From Hyalella azteca (Eukaryota > Arthropoda > Malacostraca > Amphipoda > Hyalellidae), in the NCBI RefSeq assembly GCF_000764305.2, contig NW_025946100.1, forward strand, positions 148,440 through 212,439: a stretch of 64,000 nucleotides of DNA, written 5' to 3'. Under the pieces are notes generated by a model. It did no database searches. It was not told the origin of the DNA and saw nothing but the letters and a program-made list of their open reading frames with translations. Both the position numbers and the translations under genes were made by a program. This document shows positions 1 to 12,461 of this stretch, in pieces. Numbering within the stretch: position 1 is the stretch's first letter; each line of letters starts with the position of its first letter.

Positions 1-904
1 TACTCGGATGACTCCGTTTCTGGTACGTGGCAGAATCATGCAATTAGTGTTACTAGATAGGTTTTACTGTTTTGCTCTACATTGAGGTTCTAAGAGTATT
101 TGTCGTGCACTTCGTACAAGCGCATTTTTCGTTCACATCACTAGTCATCACTAGCATCATTTTTGGCTATACAACTTATCCCATTCGCACCAGGTCTGAA
201 TCCAAGCCCACATTATCTGAGATGAAGTACTGGATCATTGTTGAGAATCTGGGGAAAATTACTCCCAACTTAAGTAGGCTAGAGGTTGTCAAACAGAACT
301 GATTATTTTTTCCACAGTATTCCATTGCGAAAGCATTAGATAAAACACTGAAAACAGAGTACACTGACGAAATCTTGACTTTTAACTTGAGTGCGCTTTT
401 GTACCTGGGAAGCTAAGGAGACTACAGCAAGTAGCCTCGGCGGCTGTAGTCGCATAAAAATTTAAGAATCATTATTACCTGAATTTGTTAAAACTAGAAT
501 AGTTTACCAGCTAATTCGAGTATCAGCAAAGAAAATAGTGAAATTATTTGCTATGGAATACTATTTTATCATCGTTTTCAACTTGCTGAAACCAAGGTGT
601 TCAAATATGAATTATTTTTAAGAAATCCTGAAATATCGTAGGCTTAGCGTATTTCTGATATGATGGCACAGAGTGAAGTAAAATCACCGTTTATTTGCAA
701 TGGCGTGTTGTAATTCCAATTAATCAGTCTGTTTATGCCATGCAATGCGACTCATTCCAAGTTTAATCCTATCAATGTTGTTAGTCATTTATTATTTAGG
801 AATTAAGAGAACGTAGTAATAGATTTTTTGCACAATTTATTAAACAAGGTATCAACAAAATAATTGGATCAAGCAACGCCGTTAAATATCATCTCGTGTT
901 CCAG

Positions 905-1195
905 GAGAGTCAACACCACGTGGAAGCTGCGGTAGTCCATTTAGGGGATCGGGGCAAAGACCTTCCCCGAGCAGAGCACAGAACTGCTACCTCCTTCGCA
1001 GTGCCTCACGTCCCCATGAGGAACAACCTGCAGAGGAGGAAGACGAAGTCGAAGACGACGAAGGAGAGGAAGAAAATCTTCCGTCCAGCAGGGCTCGTTC
1101 CAGCATCCCCGTCCCGACGTCCATGAACCCTCTGGCCATCGCTGCTGCGGCTGTGGCCGCCGTAAACGCTGCCGCGGCAGCACAGTACAATCATA
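905..1195 (+). CDS. Upstream Ser-rich/acidic exon, probably of the CEP170-like gene
   Basis: The chosen frame (first complete codon at 907) reads STPRGSCGSPFRGSGQRPSP, then a Glu/Asp run, then SSRARSSIPVPTS and an Ala-rich end. This is the composition of a disordered microtubule-associated linker, and RSSIPVPTS is an SxIP-type EB1-binding motif in a Ser/Pro/Arg setting. The acceptor is CAG at 902-904. The donor is ambiguous, since gt sites at 1185, 1196 and 1205 all occur inside the start of the 20 bp satellite. The 1196 site (gtcagt) leaves phase 1, which fits the phase-1 start at 2646. It could instead be an exon of a neighbouring CLASP-like gene, because Ser/Arg-rich SxIP linkers are typical of CLASP, but no TOG domain exon is visible. 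Confidence 0.5.
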
Positions 1196-1680
1196 GTCAG
1201 TGCAGTACAATTTCAATCAGCATAGTACAATTTCAGTCAGTATAGTACAATTTCAGTCTGTATAGTACAATGTCAGTCAGTATAGTACAATTTCAGGCAG
1301 TATAATACAATTTCAGTCAGCATAGTACAATTTCAAATAGCATAGTACAATTTAATTCAGTATAGTACAATTTCAGTCAGCTTATATAGTACAATTTTAG
1401 TCAGCATAGTACAATTTAATTTCAGACAGCATAGTACAAGTTCAGTCAGTATAATGCAATTTCAGACAGCATAGTACAATTTGAGTCTGTATAGTACAAT
1501 TTCAGTCAGCATAGTACAATTTTAGCCAGTATAATACAATTTCAGTCAGCATAGTACAATTTTAGCCAGTATAATACAATTTCAGTCAGACAGCATAGTA
1601 CAATTTCAGTCAGCACAATATAATTCAGTCAGCATAATATAATTTTTGACATCTCGTACAATTCCCATCAGCCCCATGCA
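1185..1680. repeat. 20 bp satellite, unit catagtacaatttcagtcag
   Basis: More than 20 head-to-tail copies of a roughly 20 bp unit, with some shortened or fused units. The array begins inside the 3' end of the preceding exon: cagtacaatcatagtcag at the exon border is itself a unit. Degenerate relatives (ataccatacaattccagtca type) continue to about 2000. Each unit carries gtacaa and gtcag dinucleotide contexts, so potential donor sites are repeated throughout. Confidence 0.9.
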
Positions 1681-2645
1681 CTACCAGTCAGCCCAATTAA
1701 ATTCTTGTATGAAATATACAATTTCAGTGAATACCATACAATAACAATCAGTTTCGTGCGATTCCAATCATCCGTGCATATTCACTAAATTCAGTTATTA
1801 CCGTTGAATTCATTCGGTGCCATTGTAATCACCCCATATTATTCCAGTTACTGTCGTTGAATTCCAGTCGATATCATCCAATACTAGTCAGTAGCAAATA
1901 TAACCACTTAATACCATACTATCCAGTCAATGACAAGTTTTCCATTCATTTCCACAAAATATCCGTCAATACCATACAATTCCAGTCAAGGCCTTTTAAT
2001 TCCATGCAGATACATTCCATAAATGTTTGTTAGACCTCTCTGGAAGCACCGGTTACCTAAAAATTATGATATTATTGATATTTGTTGAATTTTGGCACGA
2101 TTTTCATCGCTAACTAAATCAGAGCCAGCTGAGCTTGATTGTAACTAAGCTATTACCAGTCAGTCAATCAAAGTTGAACACATCGGGAATTTAATCCCCT
2201 ATTTTCATATCACAAATTGGGGTGTAAGAGGTTTTAAGCCCTTTCTAAGATTTAATAACAGTGAACGAATGTCTTACATGAATTAACCAGCATTCGTAAG
2301 TCTGTCTCGGTCTGTAGCACTAATTCTTGCATGATCGGTGATTGCCTCATTTAATAAAGTCAAAGGATTTAACGTTCGTACTCGTTTCTGTCAATGGACT
2401 CCTGTGCTCATTTATATTAAATTGTAGAGTTGTGAGTTTTTATACAGTTTTTGCTATTATCTACATAATTATCAGGAGATTGTAAATGTTCAAAATGTAC
2501 TCGTTTCCCAGATTCTTATAAATTATATACAATCAACTTCATATCATTGTTATCATTACCAACATAATTCGCGCAGAAAATTTAATGTTCCAATTTAATG
2601 TTAAAGTTTTATGTATCGTCATTACGTCCGTCCATAATGTTTCAG
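1681..2645. other. Intron: decayed satellite then unremarkable AT-rich DNA
   Basis: Positions 1681-2000 hold diverged copies of the 20 bp unit. From 2000 to 2645 I see no exon or element, except the polypyrimidine/CAG acceptor of the next exon at its end. Confidence 0.6.
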
Positions 2646-3251
2646 ACTCCGGCTCCGGGCCAAGCACCATGTCCAGTTCGGGAGGCGTGTCTTCCGCGTC
2701 GTGGTGGAGCAACAATTTGTATGGCAATTCCTCCACTCTTCCTCGTCTGCGCTCCTCTGACCCTCCACTCCACTCCAGCACTCACATGGGCACCCCTCCT
2801 CGGGAGAGGAACTGCGAGTCGCCTTCGAGTAGTCGTGTTAGATCCATACCTTCCCACTCGACAGCTCGAACCCATTCATCTTCTTCGTCTGTGTGTCAGT
2901 GGACCCGCTCCAATTCCCCAACCACGACAAGAACTCATTCACCAACTTCCACCTTATCGGCTGCTCCTCCTTCACAAATCCCGCGATCTGTGTTGTCTCT
3001 CCGGCAGTCATTTGCTCGGAACGCTATTACCTCAACCTCTTCTAATCAATTTCCTTCGTCGGGTATTCCTTCTACTAGAGGACTGCGCTCCCTCTCCTCT
3101 GCCTCCTACAGAGGTGTGGGGATGAACTCGTCAGTCTCAGCCATCCCCAGGAGCCGAGGATCACGCGATCGTTCCCCACATAATGAATCGTCTTCGGGCA
3201 CCTCCAGGATTCCTGGGCAATCTTCGTTGTCAGCCGACCGCTTCATTCAAG
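2646..3251 (+). CDS. Ser/Pro/Arg-rich exon with multiple SxIP motifs
   Basis: A 606 bp exon with phase 1 at both ends (tttcag acceptor, AAG|gtaatg donor), about 202 residues. It is extremely rich in Ser, Thr, Pro and Arg and should be disordered. EB1-binding SxIP-like motifs are visible: PPSQIPRS, SSGIPSTRG, VSAIPRSRG and TSRIPGQS, each flanked by basic or Ser/Pro residues. This is the signature of microtubule plus-end-tracking proteins such as CLASP and APC. By position and phase it fits upstream of the CEP170 exons, but its membership in that transcript is inferred. The Ser-rich frame was preferred over a competing open frame because of motif content and matching splice phases. The open frame continues past the donor to 3337, probably by chance. 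Confidence 0.6.
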
Positions 3252-4403
3252 GTAATGGTGGTGCTTTGCTGTTGTTGCTTGAACTGGCCATATTATTTGC
3301 ATCTCTGGCTCACTCTATGACGAGGCTTTACCAATAAATGGAAATATTCCATCTAAAACATTGCAGATGCAATTTTATCGCTGTTAAATATAAATAATAA
3401 TCACTTTATTATTATTTCTCGTTGCAACAATTATAATCGCTAGTCAGTCCAGTCTGGGCGAACAAGGAAGCTGGCGAGTGTAATATTCCTTATACGCTTG
3501 ATGAATCATCGTTACTGTGACGAACAAACCAGAACTCACGTGATACTTTATTCCAATGGCATTGGTCGAGTAACACGTCGTGCCATTCGTTTCATATGAA
3601 TGAACGTTGTCAAATTCATATGAATGAACGTTTTGTCGTTCATTCAAATATGAATGAACGTACAAAATTCATTTCCCCTGCAATCAAGTTGAAAAGCAAT
3701 AGATTGAGACATTAGTATGTTAAGGAGTTAGACTGTATTTTAACCTTACCCGCTCGCGAAAAGTTATCTTATTCATACACTTTGTAGGTATATCGGCTGT
3801 TCGATACCCTCATGTTGACGTAAGGTGTCCATGGTAACGACTTGTGATGGTGGCGTGTTATTGTGTTAGAAACTTCCTGCAACGCAGTCGCTGTCACGTT
3901 GGACCGTCGTGCGTTCCTCATGTGGAGAATTCACTTCAATATACCAAAAGTGTTATTGTTATTTTAGTGGCTATTTAGTATCTACTGAGAACGAAACGCT
4001 ACGGATTAGTAACTGATGTGATGTACCTATGCAAAACATTTGGCACGAGTGATGATAAATTCAGCTGGTGCTTGTTCGTTAATGTTGTTCGTAAAAATAT
4101 TGGACTCAAAGCAAGTAGATGCTATGAAATCGATGCGCTAGTGACAAATAATTTGAGAGTTGATAATTGACCAATCAGATTGATATTAACTTCGTCATTA
4201 ATGATCATCTATCATTGATAATAGATCAATCAAATTGATCTTATTGACTTTTTAGTCTCGTTCCCGCATTTGTTTAATGTTATGTTGAAAATGTTGTGCC
4301 ACGGAAACACTTTAGTTTATTCATCAAATAAATAGAATTAGAAAAATAAATAAGCTTAATTAAGATGCTGAATTTAAAGTTAAACAGATAAAAAACTGAC
4401 GAG
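3252..4403. other. Intron / possible promoter of the 4404 exon
   Basis: Positions 3595-3665 carry three copies of a short direct repeat (catatgaatgaacgt). Positions 3780-3950 are locally richer in CpG (cgcagtcgctgtcacgttgg) and might be the promoter or 5' UTR of the ATG exon at 4404, although no TATA box stands out. Confidence 0.3.
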
Positions 4404-5475
4404 ATGCGTGAGCACGACTTTTTGCGTCGCTCAATGTCACATAACTGTTACAACGGCGTCAACCTTCACGCGAGTATAAGCAAACAACAACACAGCGACA
4501 ATCTAGATAATGAGACTGCGTTCACCGAGACCAGGAGCTGTTTGATTAACCGCCACACTTCAAATATACGACGCAGCTTCGTCAGATCTGGTCCAAGATT
4601 ACCTCTTGTCCCAGCATTACGAGGGGAGGCGTTTCAAACTAACAATTCAGAGACGTGGCATACCCGACAGCATTCATCCACTAATGTGACGACCATCAAT
4701 TTGGATGAAGAGAAATGCGATAACATTTCTGCAGGGGCACTTCTCAGTCCTAGGTACAATTTTCGATCTGAGTCCAGGAATCTGTTTTCTAATATGAATG
4801 AAAGCATAGGAGATTCTTGCTCTCCTGGTCCTGCAATTCGCAGGAAAGTCCCTCCTCTGGAACCGACAACACGAAATGTGAAGAGAAAAACAACAGTTCC
4901 TCAGATCCGTAATAATAACCAGCATAACAGAAAGTTGTTTAATACTTCTGAAGAATTTAGGATGAGCATTAGTACTGTTGATGATCTGCGCTCCGGATTG
5001 ACGCAGTCATGTGATTCTCTGCAGCACGATAGGTGCTTCGACGAGGCAGTTCCTGTGAATATACCTCCAATCGCTCAAAGGTCTCACGGTCACTTTTCTG
5101 TTCACGAACAACCATCTTATTACTCCCCGCCAGTCGGATTTATCCCTATTCCTGATGAACAATCTTTTCATCCCGCCTACTATCTCAGTTCATCTGTTGA
5201 CGGGATGCCGTGGCCCCAGGTAGAACATTACATGTACAGCTACCATGATATCCCGGACTATGGTGAGAGATACCCAGACCCAGTCAGGATAGCGGTATCT
5301 CAGTGCAGCACATCCACGGACATGATCAATCGTTTGGTGCAGCCACTGCCTATCTACCATCATTTACAAAAGCCTGGCAGTCTAGGTATGTTTCATGCAA
5401 GATCAACCGGCGATATTCGAGTGCCATCTGAGAGACTACTGCTTGGCTGTCGCTTACCTCTCAAGCCTGTGTCAG
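4404..5475 (+). CDS. Alternative first coding exon A (357 codons + 1 nt)
   Basis: Long open frame starting at ATG 4404, with an in-frame TAA only nine bases upstream and no acceptor between them, so the ATG should be the initiator. It ends at a donor, GTG TCA G|gtaaaa, in phase 1, the same phase in which the exons ending at 3251 and 22018 finish. The protein is polar and disordered, rich in Ser, Asn and Arg, with a Tyr/Pro-rich stretch in the last third (YYSPPVGFIPIPDEQ). I recognise no domain. The simplest reading is an alternative N-terminus of the CEP170-like gene lacking FHA. It could also be an independent gene nested in the intron. Confidence 0.6.
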
Positions 5476-6937
5476 GTAAAATATTTCTTTTGTGTTCTTT
5501 GTTGTTATGAAATACTGTGAAACTTAAAGAGTTGAGAAAAGGTTTAAATCTGCTTCAGCTATTTAAGAGCATCTTGTCGGTCGTTTCTGTATACGATTGT
5601 GGTAGGAAAGTAATTGAAGCTTGTTTGTTTCTTTGTTGATTATTTTATCCTGAATTTAGGAGCTACCTAGTATTTTTATCACATATCACGTACGTTGACA
5701 GAGAATTATTCATGAGCTCAGCTACAGTTTGTGTGACCCTCAAGGTGTGATGCAATTGAGCACTTGAAGAATAAAAGAAATTTCTGATCTGTTGTTCTGT
5801 TTTCTGATATTGGTTGCCCAACATGTTCCCATTACTTAATCTCGTTCAATACTATTTAACGAGAGTAAAATAATGCCAAACAGCGATGTGGTCCCTACTT
5901 AATTCACTTTCTGAGCGAGAGTTGAGACTCAAAAAGTCTCATTTTAGAAAAATTCAGAAATTGGCCACTCTCATAGTTAATAGAAATTGGCCACTCTCAA
6001 CTTAAATTCGGTTTCCTTCACTGCAAATAAGGACTGGCTTAATTTGCTACGTCAATTAATTTGCGATTGGCGTCAGTGGTCAATTTCGCTCCTATTTTCG
6101 TGCCTCGATTCCGTACACTATAAAAGAATAGATAAACTTGGTAGCTAAAAATTGCCTATCTTAAATGAATTTATTAAAAAGAATACGTGTTTACTATGTC
6201 CGACTTGGCCTATGATTCCGAAGATATAACGCTTGTATAGTTTATAAGTATTGTGGTGATGCGCCGCAAGATAGCCGCTGGTGCACACGCACCGAAGGAC
6301 GAGGCGTTGCGCTGTCGCTGTGTTGCAACTGAGATTGCAAACGATGGCCGCTCATCTGGCATGATACTATGAAAATCATTGTAACTCTATTCTGTAGCCA
6401 TAACTACATTTTAGATAAGTAACTCTTTCTACAACTGTTACTCCAATCTATTAAGAATAATGTGTTCTACAATGGCAAGGTCTCGGTGACTAGAATCTAT
6501 AGAGGTATTAATTGGAATTGGAAAAATTTGGAAGCGTTCAAGTATCTCGATTCATTAAAACTGAATCAATTCTATTCTGTCCTTCTAATTGAAATGCACT
6601 GATTTGTGTTCATCTACACTGCTAAGTGTAGATGAAATTTTAGCAAGTTTTAAGCCCTTACTAGGACATATCTGAATGGAACGTAAGTGAACGCCCTATA
6701 CCTGTACTTCTGGTGCAATTTTAATTGCTGCATAATGTACCTAAGAGTACTAGGGCACATTTAAAATACTCGTTACTGTACCATTAGTCTCATCATTTTT
6801 ATATTGGTCAAGGTTGCTTCTGTAACAATAACTGTACCATAAATTTTGCATATTTCAAAATTATATGTACTATATAATTTTACACATACACACACACAAA
6901 TCTGTGGTGGCAGTAGCTTATAGAGTTTTCCACGAGT

Positions 6938-7245
6938 GACTTTACAAGTGACGATGCTTGATATTGCTGACTACATGCACTTGTAACTCGTGACCGTGCT
7001 TGTCGTAAGGTGTGATTGACTGGCCTTGTAGTGAAGTATGACCGTGCTTGTCACGAAGTGTGACCATTCTTGTCATGAAGTGTGACTCTGCTTGTCGGAA
7101 AGTGTGACTCTTCTCGTCGTGAAGCGTGACCGTGCTTGTCACGAAGTGAGACTCTGCTTGTCACGAAGTGTGACCATTCATGTAATGAAGTGGGACTCTG
7201 ATTGTCGGAAAGTGTGACCCTACTTGCTGATAAGTGTGACCGTAT
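6938..7245. repeat. About 21 bp minisatellite (cttgtcacgaagtgtgac type)
   Basis: About a dozen head-to-tail diverged units of the form tgaccgtgcttgtcacgaag. A related but distinct GC-rich array (gtgcggccacgcgtgccgtaac) follows at 7300-7420. Short open frames across it are by-products of the repeat. Confidence 0.85.
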
Positions 7246-7611
7246 ACTTATATATCAGGTATTTAGCTAACTCTAGAAATGGCGTTGTCATTTTGTAACT
7301 TATGGCCCACGCGTTCCGTAAATTTTGGACAACGCTTGTCGTAACGTGCGGCCAAGCGTGCTGTAACGTGCGGGTGACTCGTGTCGTAAAAGTGCGGCCA
7401 CGCGTGCCGTAACGTGACGTAAGATTAAGAGAAGTGATCGCGCGCATCACCACCCGCGTTCACAGGCGTGACGGCCTACGCTGTGTGTGTATAGGAAACG
7501 AGCTGGTATCAGTCAGTCAGTGGCTTCCGTGTCAGTCTCACATCATCGACTTGGTGCACTCGACTCCACTTCTCCCAGTGCACTAGAATACAAATGGCCG
7601 CTTGTGCTAAG

Positions 7612-7870
7612 ATTAAGTGGTTCGAGATTCACATGGATCTTAGTGGATCAAGATGCACAAAGATCTTAGTAAATCAAGATTCACGTGGAATTTAGTGATC
7701 AAGATTCATATGGATCTTAGTGGATCAAGATACACAAAGATCTTAGTAGATAGATCAAGATTCACATAGAATTTAGTGGACCAAGATTTACATGGGTATT
7801 TGTGGATCAAGATCCACAGTGTTCTTAGTAAATCAAGATACGCATGGATCTTAGTGGATCAAGATTCACG
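7612..7870. repeat. About 26 bp minisatellite (gattcacatggatcttagtg type)
   Basis: About ten units built around ggatcttagtggatcaagat, differing mainly at the cacatgg/cacaaag positions. Confidence 0.85.
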
Positions 7871-8954
7871 ATTGCTTGCTCTGAATCATTTCACAGACTC
7901 GAGAACGAACTTGACTTGCACAGTTTATTTATTCTTTGCGAAGTTTATTGAACCGGTGAAAAAGGTGTGTGTTTCAGTGCTTTGGGATGTGAGGATGTTT
8001 CAGTAAAGCTGTTGTGTTTCTATGGAAGTTTTTGGAACCTCGAGACTGTCCAAACGATGTAGCATAGATCGATGGAGCATAGATTTCATGCGATTCCAAT
8101 CATCCGTACATTTTTAAGAATTCATATATTTCCTATGTGTTTGCGGTAGGTAACATTTTAAGCTCATTTTTCTGCGCTCGACATTTAAAAATGTGTACAA
8201 ATAAGTTTATTCAGCTGTTCAGTGTTTCAAAAGATCATTAGAAGAATCTGTAACTGGAGTAAGGGAACTTCAATTTTATATATTCGTGAAATTCTAAATA
8301 ATAAAGTTTATTTATGCACGACCACGTTTGCCATCAAGGTCAGTATAAGTTATAATATTCATTGAACCTAGAAATTTCTTGGTCTAATAATAAATATCGA
8401 TGGGTCGATTTTATGAGGCTTATTTGCTCAAAACAGTTCTAACAGGCCGACGAATTTTCCTATTGCCAATGAATTTTTGGCTGGTGTGAAATATATTTTC
8501 TTCAAAAGGGTTTAACCGTTCGAATAACGGTAATTTGTCAAGCATGTAACTGCTAATAACCAAAAATTAATTGTGTCCATAAATACCATTGCCTGCGCCG
8601 CTGGATTGACCTGCTCTGATTATGCCACCATAAAATTTAGATCGAGAGGAGCTTTTTCTGGCAAAAATACCAGGTATCTCAAAATTTTGATTTGAAATTT
8701 ATTAATAATTATCAAAAACTACGAAAAATTTGGTTTTGTGACGCATGATATCATGAGATATACATTCATGCCTTCGTGTCATTCACGCCTTCTTAGTACT
8801 TTGTATGAACTAAGATTGGGTAATTGGGTACTTCCAATTGGGTAATTATAATTATTTTGCATGCTCCTGTGTGAATAAAGAATAAATAAGTAAGACAGTA
8901 GCAATGTACTCTGGTGATGATTTATGGATAAGCGCATTGGATAAAATTATCCGC

Positions 8955-9200
8955 TTTTTGTACAATTGTCGTTACTGTTATTATTGCTGCCGTTAGTGTC
9001 ATTGTTGCTGTCGTTGCTGTTGTTGTTGCTGTCGTTGCTGTTGTTGTTGCTCTTCTTGCTGTAATTATTGCTCTCCTGTTCTTATTACATCATTGATATC
9101 TTTGCTATCATCGTAACTGTCGTTGCTGTTATTATTGCTGCCGTTACTGCAGTTATAGCTCCCATTGTTACTATCATTGTTATCTTTGCTGTCATCATAA
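8955..9200. repeat. Trinucleotide-flavoured array (ttgctgtcgttactg)
   Basis: Imperfect repeats of triplets gtt/gct/gtc/att. The 3' part (ctgccgttactgcagttata onward) reappears almost unchanged at 10800. Confidence 0.8.
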
Positions 9201-9644
9201 CTATTGTTATAATATTCTTTGACTTTTAACCTTTGTATTTTATTTGAATGAAAAGGTGAATGCTCATTAGAAGTCGTACCTGTACAGATTCTCTCTTTAA
9301 TATTCTTAATTGTTTGTCTTTCAGGTAAGCCTGGTTGACTTACAATGCTCTTCATCAGATGACCTGTCACGTGAGTACAATATAAAAATAAAGTACGTGA
9401 GCTCCATGCTAGAAATCCCATGTACGTGTTGAAATCCCTTCGCGATGGCCATACCGGCAAGGCCCCAAACAGGCAAATAACGTCAAATTAACGTTGATTC
9501 TAATCGAAAACGTTTAAGTCACCGTTGATTCAGCGCCACATGTCTGCATGGAGGGACGTAAAACGAACCCGCATGCGTACGTGCGCCGCTCCCATGTTGG
9601 GCGAGCCTTGACCTCGGAGCGTCGGTCCCTCGACCGCTCCTCTG

Positions 9645-10085
9645 AAAGTTGCATTATAGCTCCCATTGTTACTATCATTGTTATCTTTGCTGTCATCATA
9701 ACTATTGTTACTGTCATTAGTTCTGCCGTTGCTGTTATTATTTCTGCCATATAACACTTGTTATAGCTGCCGTTGCTGTCGTCTTAACTGTCATTGTTGC
9801 TACTATTCCAGCGGTGGCTGTTATTATGGCTGACGTGCCTGTTATTATAGCTGTGGTTGCTATCGGAATGATTTTCGTTACTGTTATTATTTCTGCCGTT
9901 ATTGATGTCATTGTTGTAGTTGCTGCTATGATCGCTATTGTTGTGGTTGCACAGTTTTATTCGCAAGTGGCCTTGTAGCAACGACTAGCGTTTTAGTGAC
10001 GAAGCTTCGCCGCTTTCGATCATGCGTGTGGCGTCCGCGTCATGGTGATGGAATGCGCGTTAAATAATATATTGTAGAATGAGCG
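9645..10085. repeat. Segmental duplicate, copy 1 (triplet-rich, ~440 bp)
   Basis: Matches 10825-11260 over most of its length, including non-repetitive tail sequence (agtggccttgtagcaacga and the gacgaagcttcgccgctttc segment). The copying is therefore of a whole segment, not independent slippage. Confidence 0.8.
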
Positions 10086-10089
10086 TCAT

Positions 10090-10260
10090 GCTAGTGGAAT
10101 TTATTTTACGCTGGTGGAGTGGTCGTGATTCTAGGAGTATATGAGCGTCATGCTAGTGCAACTTATTTTATGCTAGCGCAGTGGTTGTGATGCTAGTGGC
10201 AGCTTGTGCTTCATGCTAGAAGAATGGGCTACGTACTAGTGGAGTGTATACCGTTTTAGG
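10090..10260. repeat. About 60 bp dimer repeat (gagcgtcatgctagtg)
   Basis: Two to three imperfect copies of a unit containing gagcgtcatgctagtg followed by ttattttacgctggtgg-type sequence, directly after the segmental duplicate. Confidence 0.6.
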
Positions 10261-10699
10261 CGCGTGCGTCTTACTAGTGCATATTACACCGAAAGAAATT
10301 AGTAAGATTTTGCACGAGTAGCCATGCACTCTTTGTTTTCCGCATTTTGACATTTTTTCAATTTGGCCTGGCAGAAGGGCGTATCAGCGCTACGTTTTGG
10401 GAAGTGATTCACAATTTGGACACTCCGACACCTTAATTTTTCTGAGTATGACCAGGCCAGTTGCAAGCTACATCGTGGTATTCTTTCTGCATGATCGAGA
10501 GTTGTGTGATGAAGTGTATTTTTGCCTTCGCATAGTTAGTTTCAAATGCATTATTAGAGATCAGAAGTGTTTCAGCTGGGAAAATATATACACCGACAAA
10601 ATTTTGGCCTTATATAGTCTTGGTACAACTTGAAAAATTAGTGAGACATTGTCCAACAAATAGCGATGAACCAAGTTGGCCCCGTAAAAGGATGTTATA

Positions 10700-11530
10700 A
10701 AAGGTGCTGTGGGTAGGAAAGTGTGACACTATTTGAACAAAAGGTCCGGTACATTTTTTTGAGCGTATAGTACCAGGTAAATAACTGTCGTTGCTGTTAT
10801 TATTGCTGCCGTTACTGCAGTTATAGCTCCCATTGTTACTATCATTGTTATCTTTGCTGTCATCATAACTATTGTTGCTGTCATTAGTTCTGACGTTACT
10901 GTTATTATTTCTGCCATACCGGTATAACACTTGTTATAGCTGCCGTTGCTGTCGTCTTAACTGTCATTGTTGCTACTATTCCAGCGGTGGCTGTTATTAT
11001 TGCTGACGTGCCTGTTATTACAGCTGCCGTTGCTATCGAAATGATTTTCGTTGCTGTTATCATTTCTGCTATTATTGATGTCATTGCTGTAGTTGCTGCC
11101 ATGGTCGCTATTGTTGTGGCTGCACAGTTTTATTCCCAAGTGGCCTTGTAGCAACGACGAGCGTTTTATAGTGACGAAGCTTCGCCGCTTTCATGCGTGT
11201 GGCGTCCGCGTCATGCTGATGGAATGCGGGTTAAGTAATATATTGAAGAATGAGCGTCATGCGTGGATCTCATATAATGATTCGAGATCAGAATGATTTC
11301 AGCCAGGAAAATATACATCGACAAAATTCTGGCCTAGTAAATTCAAAATAGTAGCGATAAATTCCATTCTGCTTGTGCATTCTACGTCCATTCTGCTGGT
11401 GCTGTGGGTAGGAAAGTGTGTCACTATTTGTACAAAAGGTCCGGTACATTTTTTTGAGCGTATAGTACCAGGTAAAGCTGTCTTCTAATATTCTTTGACT
11501 TTTAACCTTTGTATTTTATTTGAATGAGGA
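10700..11530. repeat. Segmental duplicate, copy 2, with nested shorter copies
   Basis: Contains the second copy of the 9645-10085 segment (at 10825-11260). An approximately 80 bp block at 10705-10785 (around ggtccggtacatttttttga) is repeated at 11398-11480, and a block shared with 9208-9245 (tattctttgacttttaacct) follows at 11487-11525. This is a mosaic of at least three rounds of copying. Confidence 0.75.
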
Positions 11531-11640
11531 CTGCGCGTGCACCTCGGCATGTCGTGTAGGACTGCGTGTGCACCTCGGCATGTCGTGTAGGACTGCGTGC
11601 TTGCATCGCAGCCAGTGTAGGACTGTTGGGTACGACCTTC
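11525..11640. repeat. About 31 bp minisatellite (gtaggactgcgtgtgcacct)
   Basis: Two clean and two decayed units of a GC-rich motif containing cacctcggcatgtcgtgtag. Confidence 0.7.
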
Positions 11641-12461
11641 CCTGAAGTGTAGGACAGTGTACGTACGATCTGCAGCGCACGAATCATGCGCACGACCTGC
11701 TATAGTGCTATGTGCATAGCTTTTGACTTTTATCGAACAAGATTTTTACTTATTTCTTGAGTACACCGTTATGGAAAATTTTTAGGTTCTTGTTATGAAA
11801 ATTTCGAATTATTTACCACAGCTAGTATCGGTTCATCCTGAACATCTCGATAACTTTATTTTCAGTTTCATGGGAAACATTCAGAAAGAGACTAAAAATT
11901 TTTGATCAATAGCATCGTCATCATTAAATCAATTGTCTTTAGAATCATTGGGAGAGGAAGTAGTGATGTGTCACTCTAGTTTGCCTCGACGTATTGTTCT
12001 TAAGTGAAAAAATTGAGCAAAATTGTACATATGTGGTGGCGTGTTTAATAAATACTACCGAATACATGAATAATTCAAACTACCAATCGAATTTAATATT
12101 GAATAGCAATCAAATTAACTCCTAAAGCACTCCCAAATAAGCAGATAATTTTTTCATTGCGATATCTCAACTGCTTTATCAGCCATTGTGCCGAAAAATC
12201 AAGGTTTTATGACACATAGAAAACACATCATCACACTAAAGAACGTGCACTAAATTGTGAGACGCAATTTCTGTGTTAGTTGCTGCTAAGCCAATCTAAA
12301 ACGTTTCCTGAACGTGTCTGATAGGCTGTGGCTCAGCCACATTTATAGGAAGATTTCATTATGAAATTTTTTGTAAGCTGACATATATGTACAGCTAGAC
12401 GCGAAACGGTTTTAATTATGTACATCTCCTAAAAGGCGCAGCATTGGCTAAACGGTAACTG

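Noticed and set aside
1185..1680. CRISPR-like array
   Set aside because: Units are contiguous without unique spacers and lie in a eukaryotic intron.
2598..3125. Competing Leu/Pro-rich frame over the Ser-rich exon
   Set aside because: Lacks motifs and splice-phase agreement; the Ser/SxIP frame fits better.
905..3251. Assignment of the first two exons to a CLASP gene
   Set aside because: Ser/Arg-SxIP style is similar, but no TOG-domain exon follows anywhere in the window.
9065..11154. Asn/Ser-rich (NNSN) ORFs on the minus strand
   Set aside because: Translations of triplet-biased repeats with no start or splice context.
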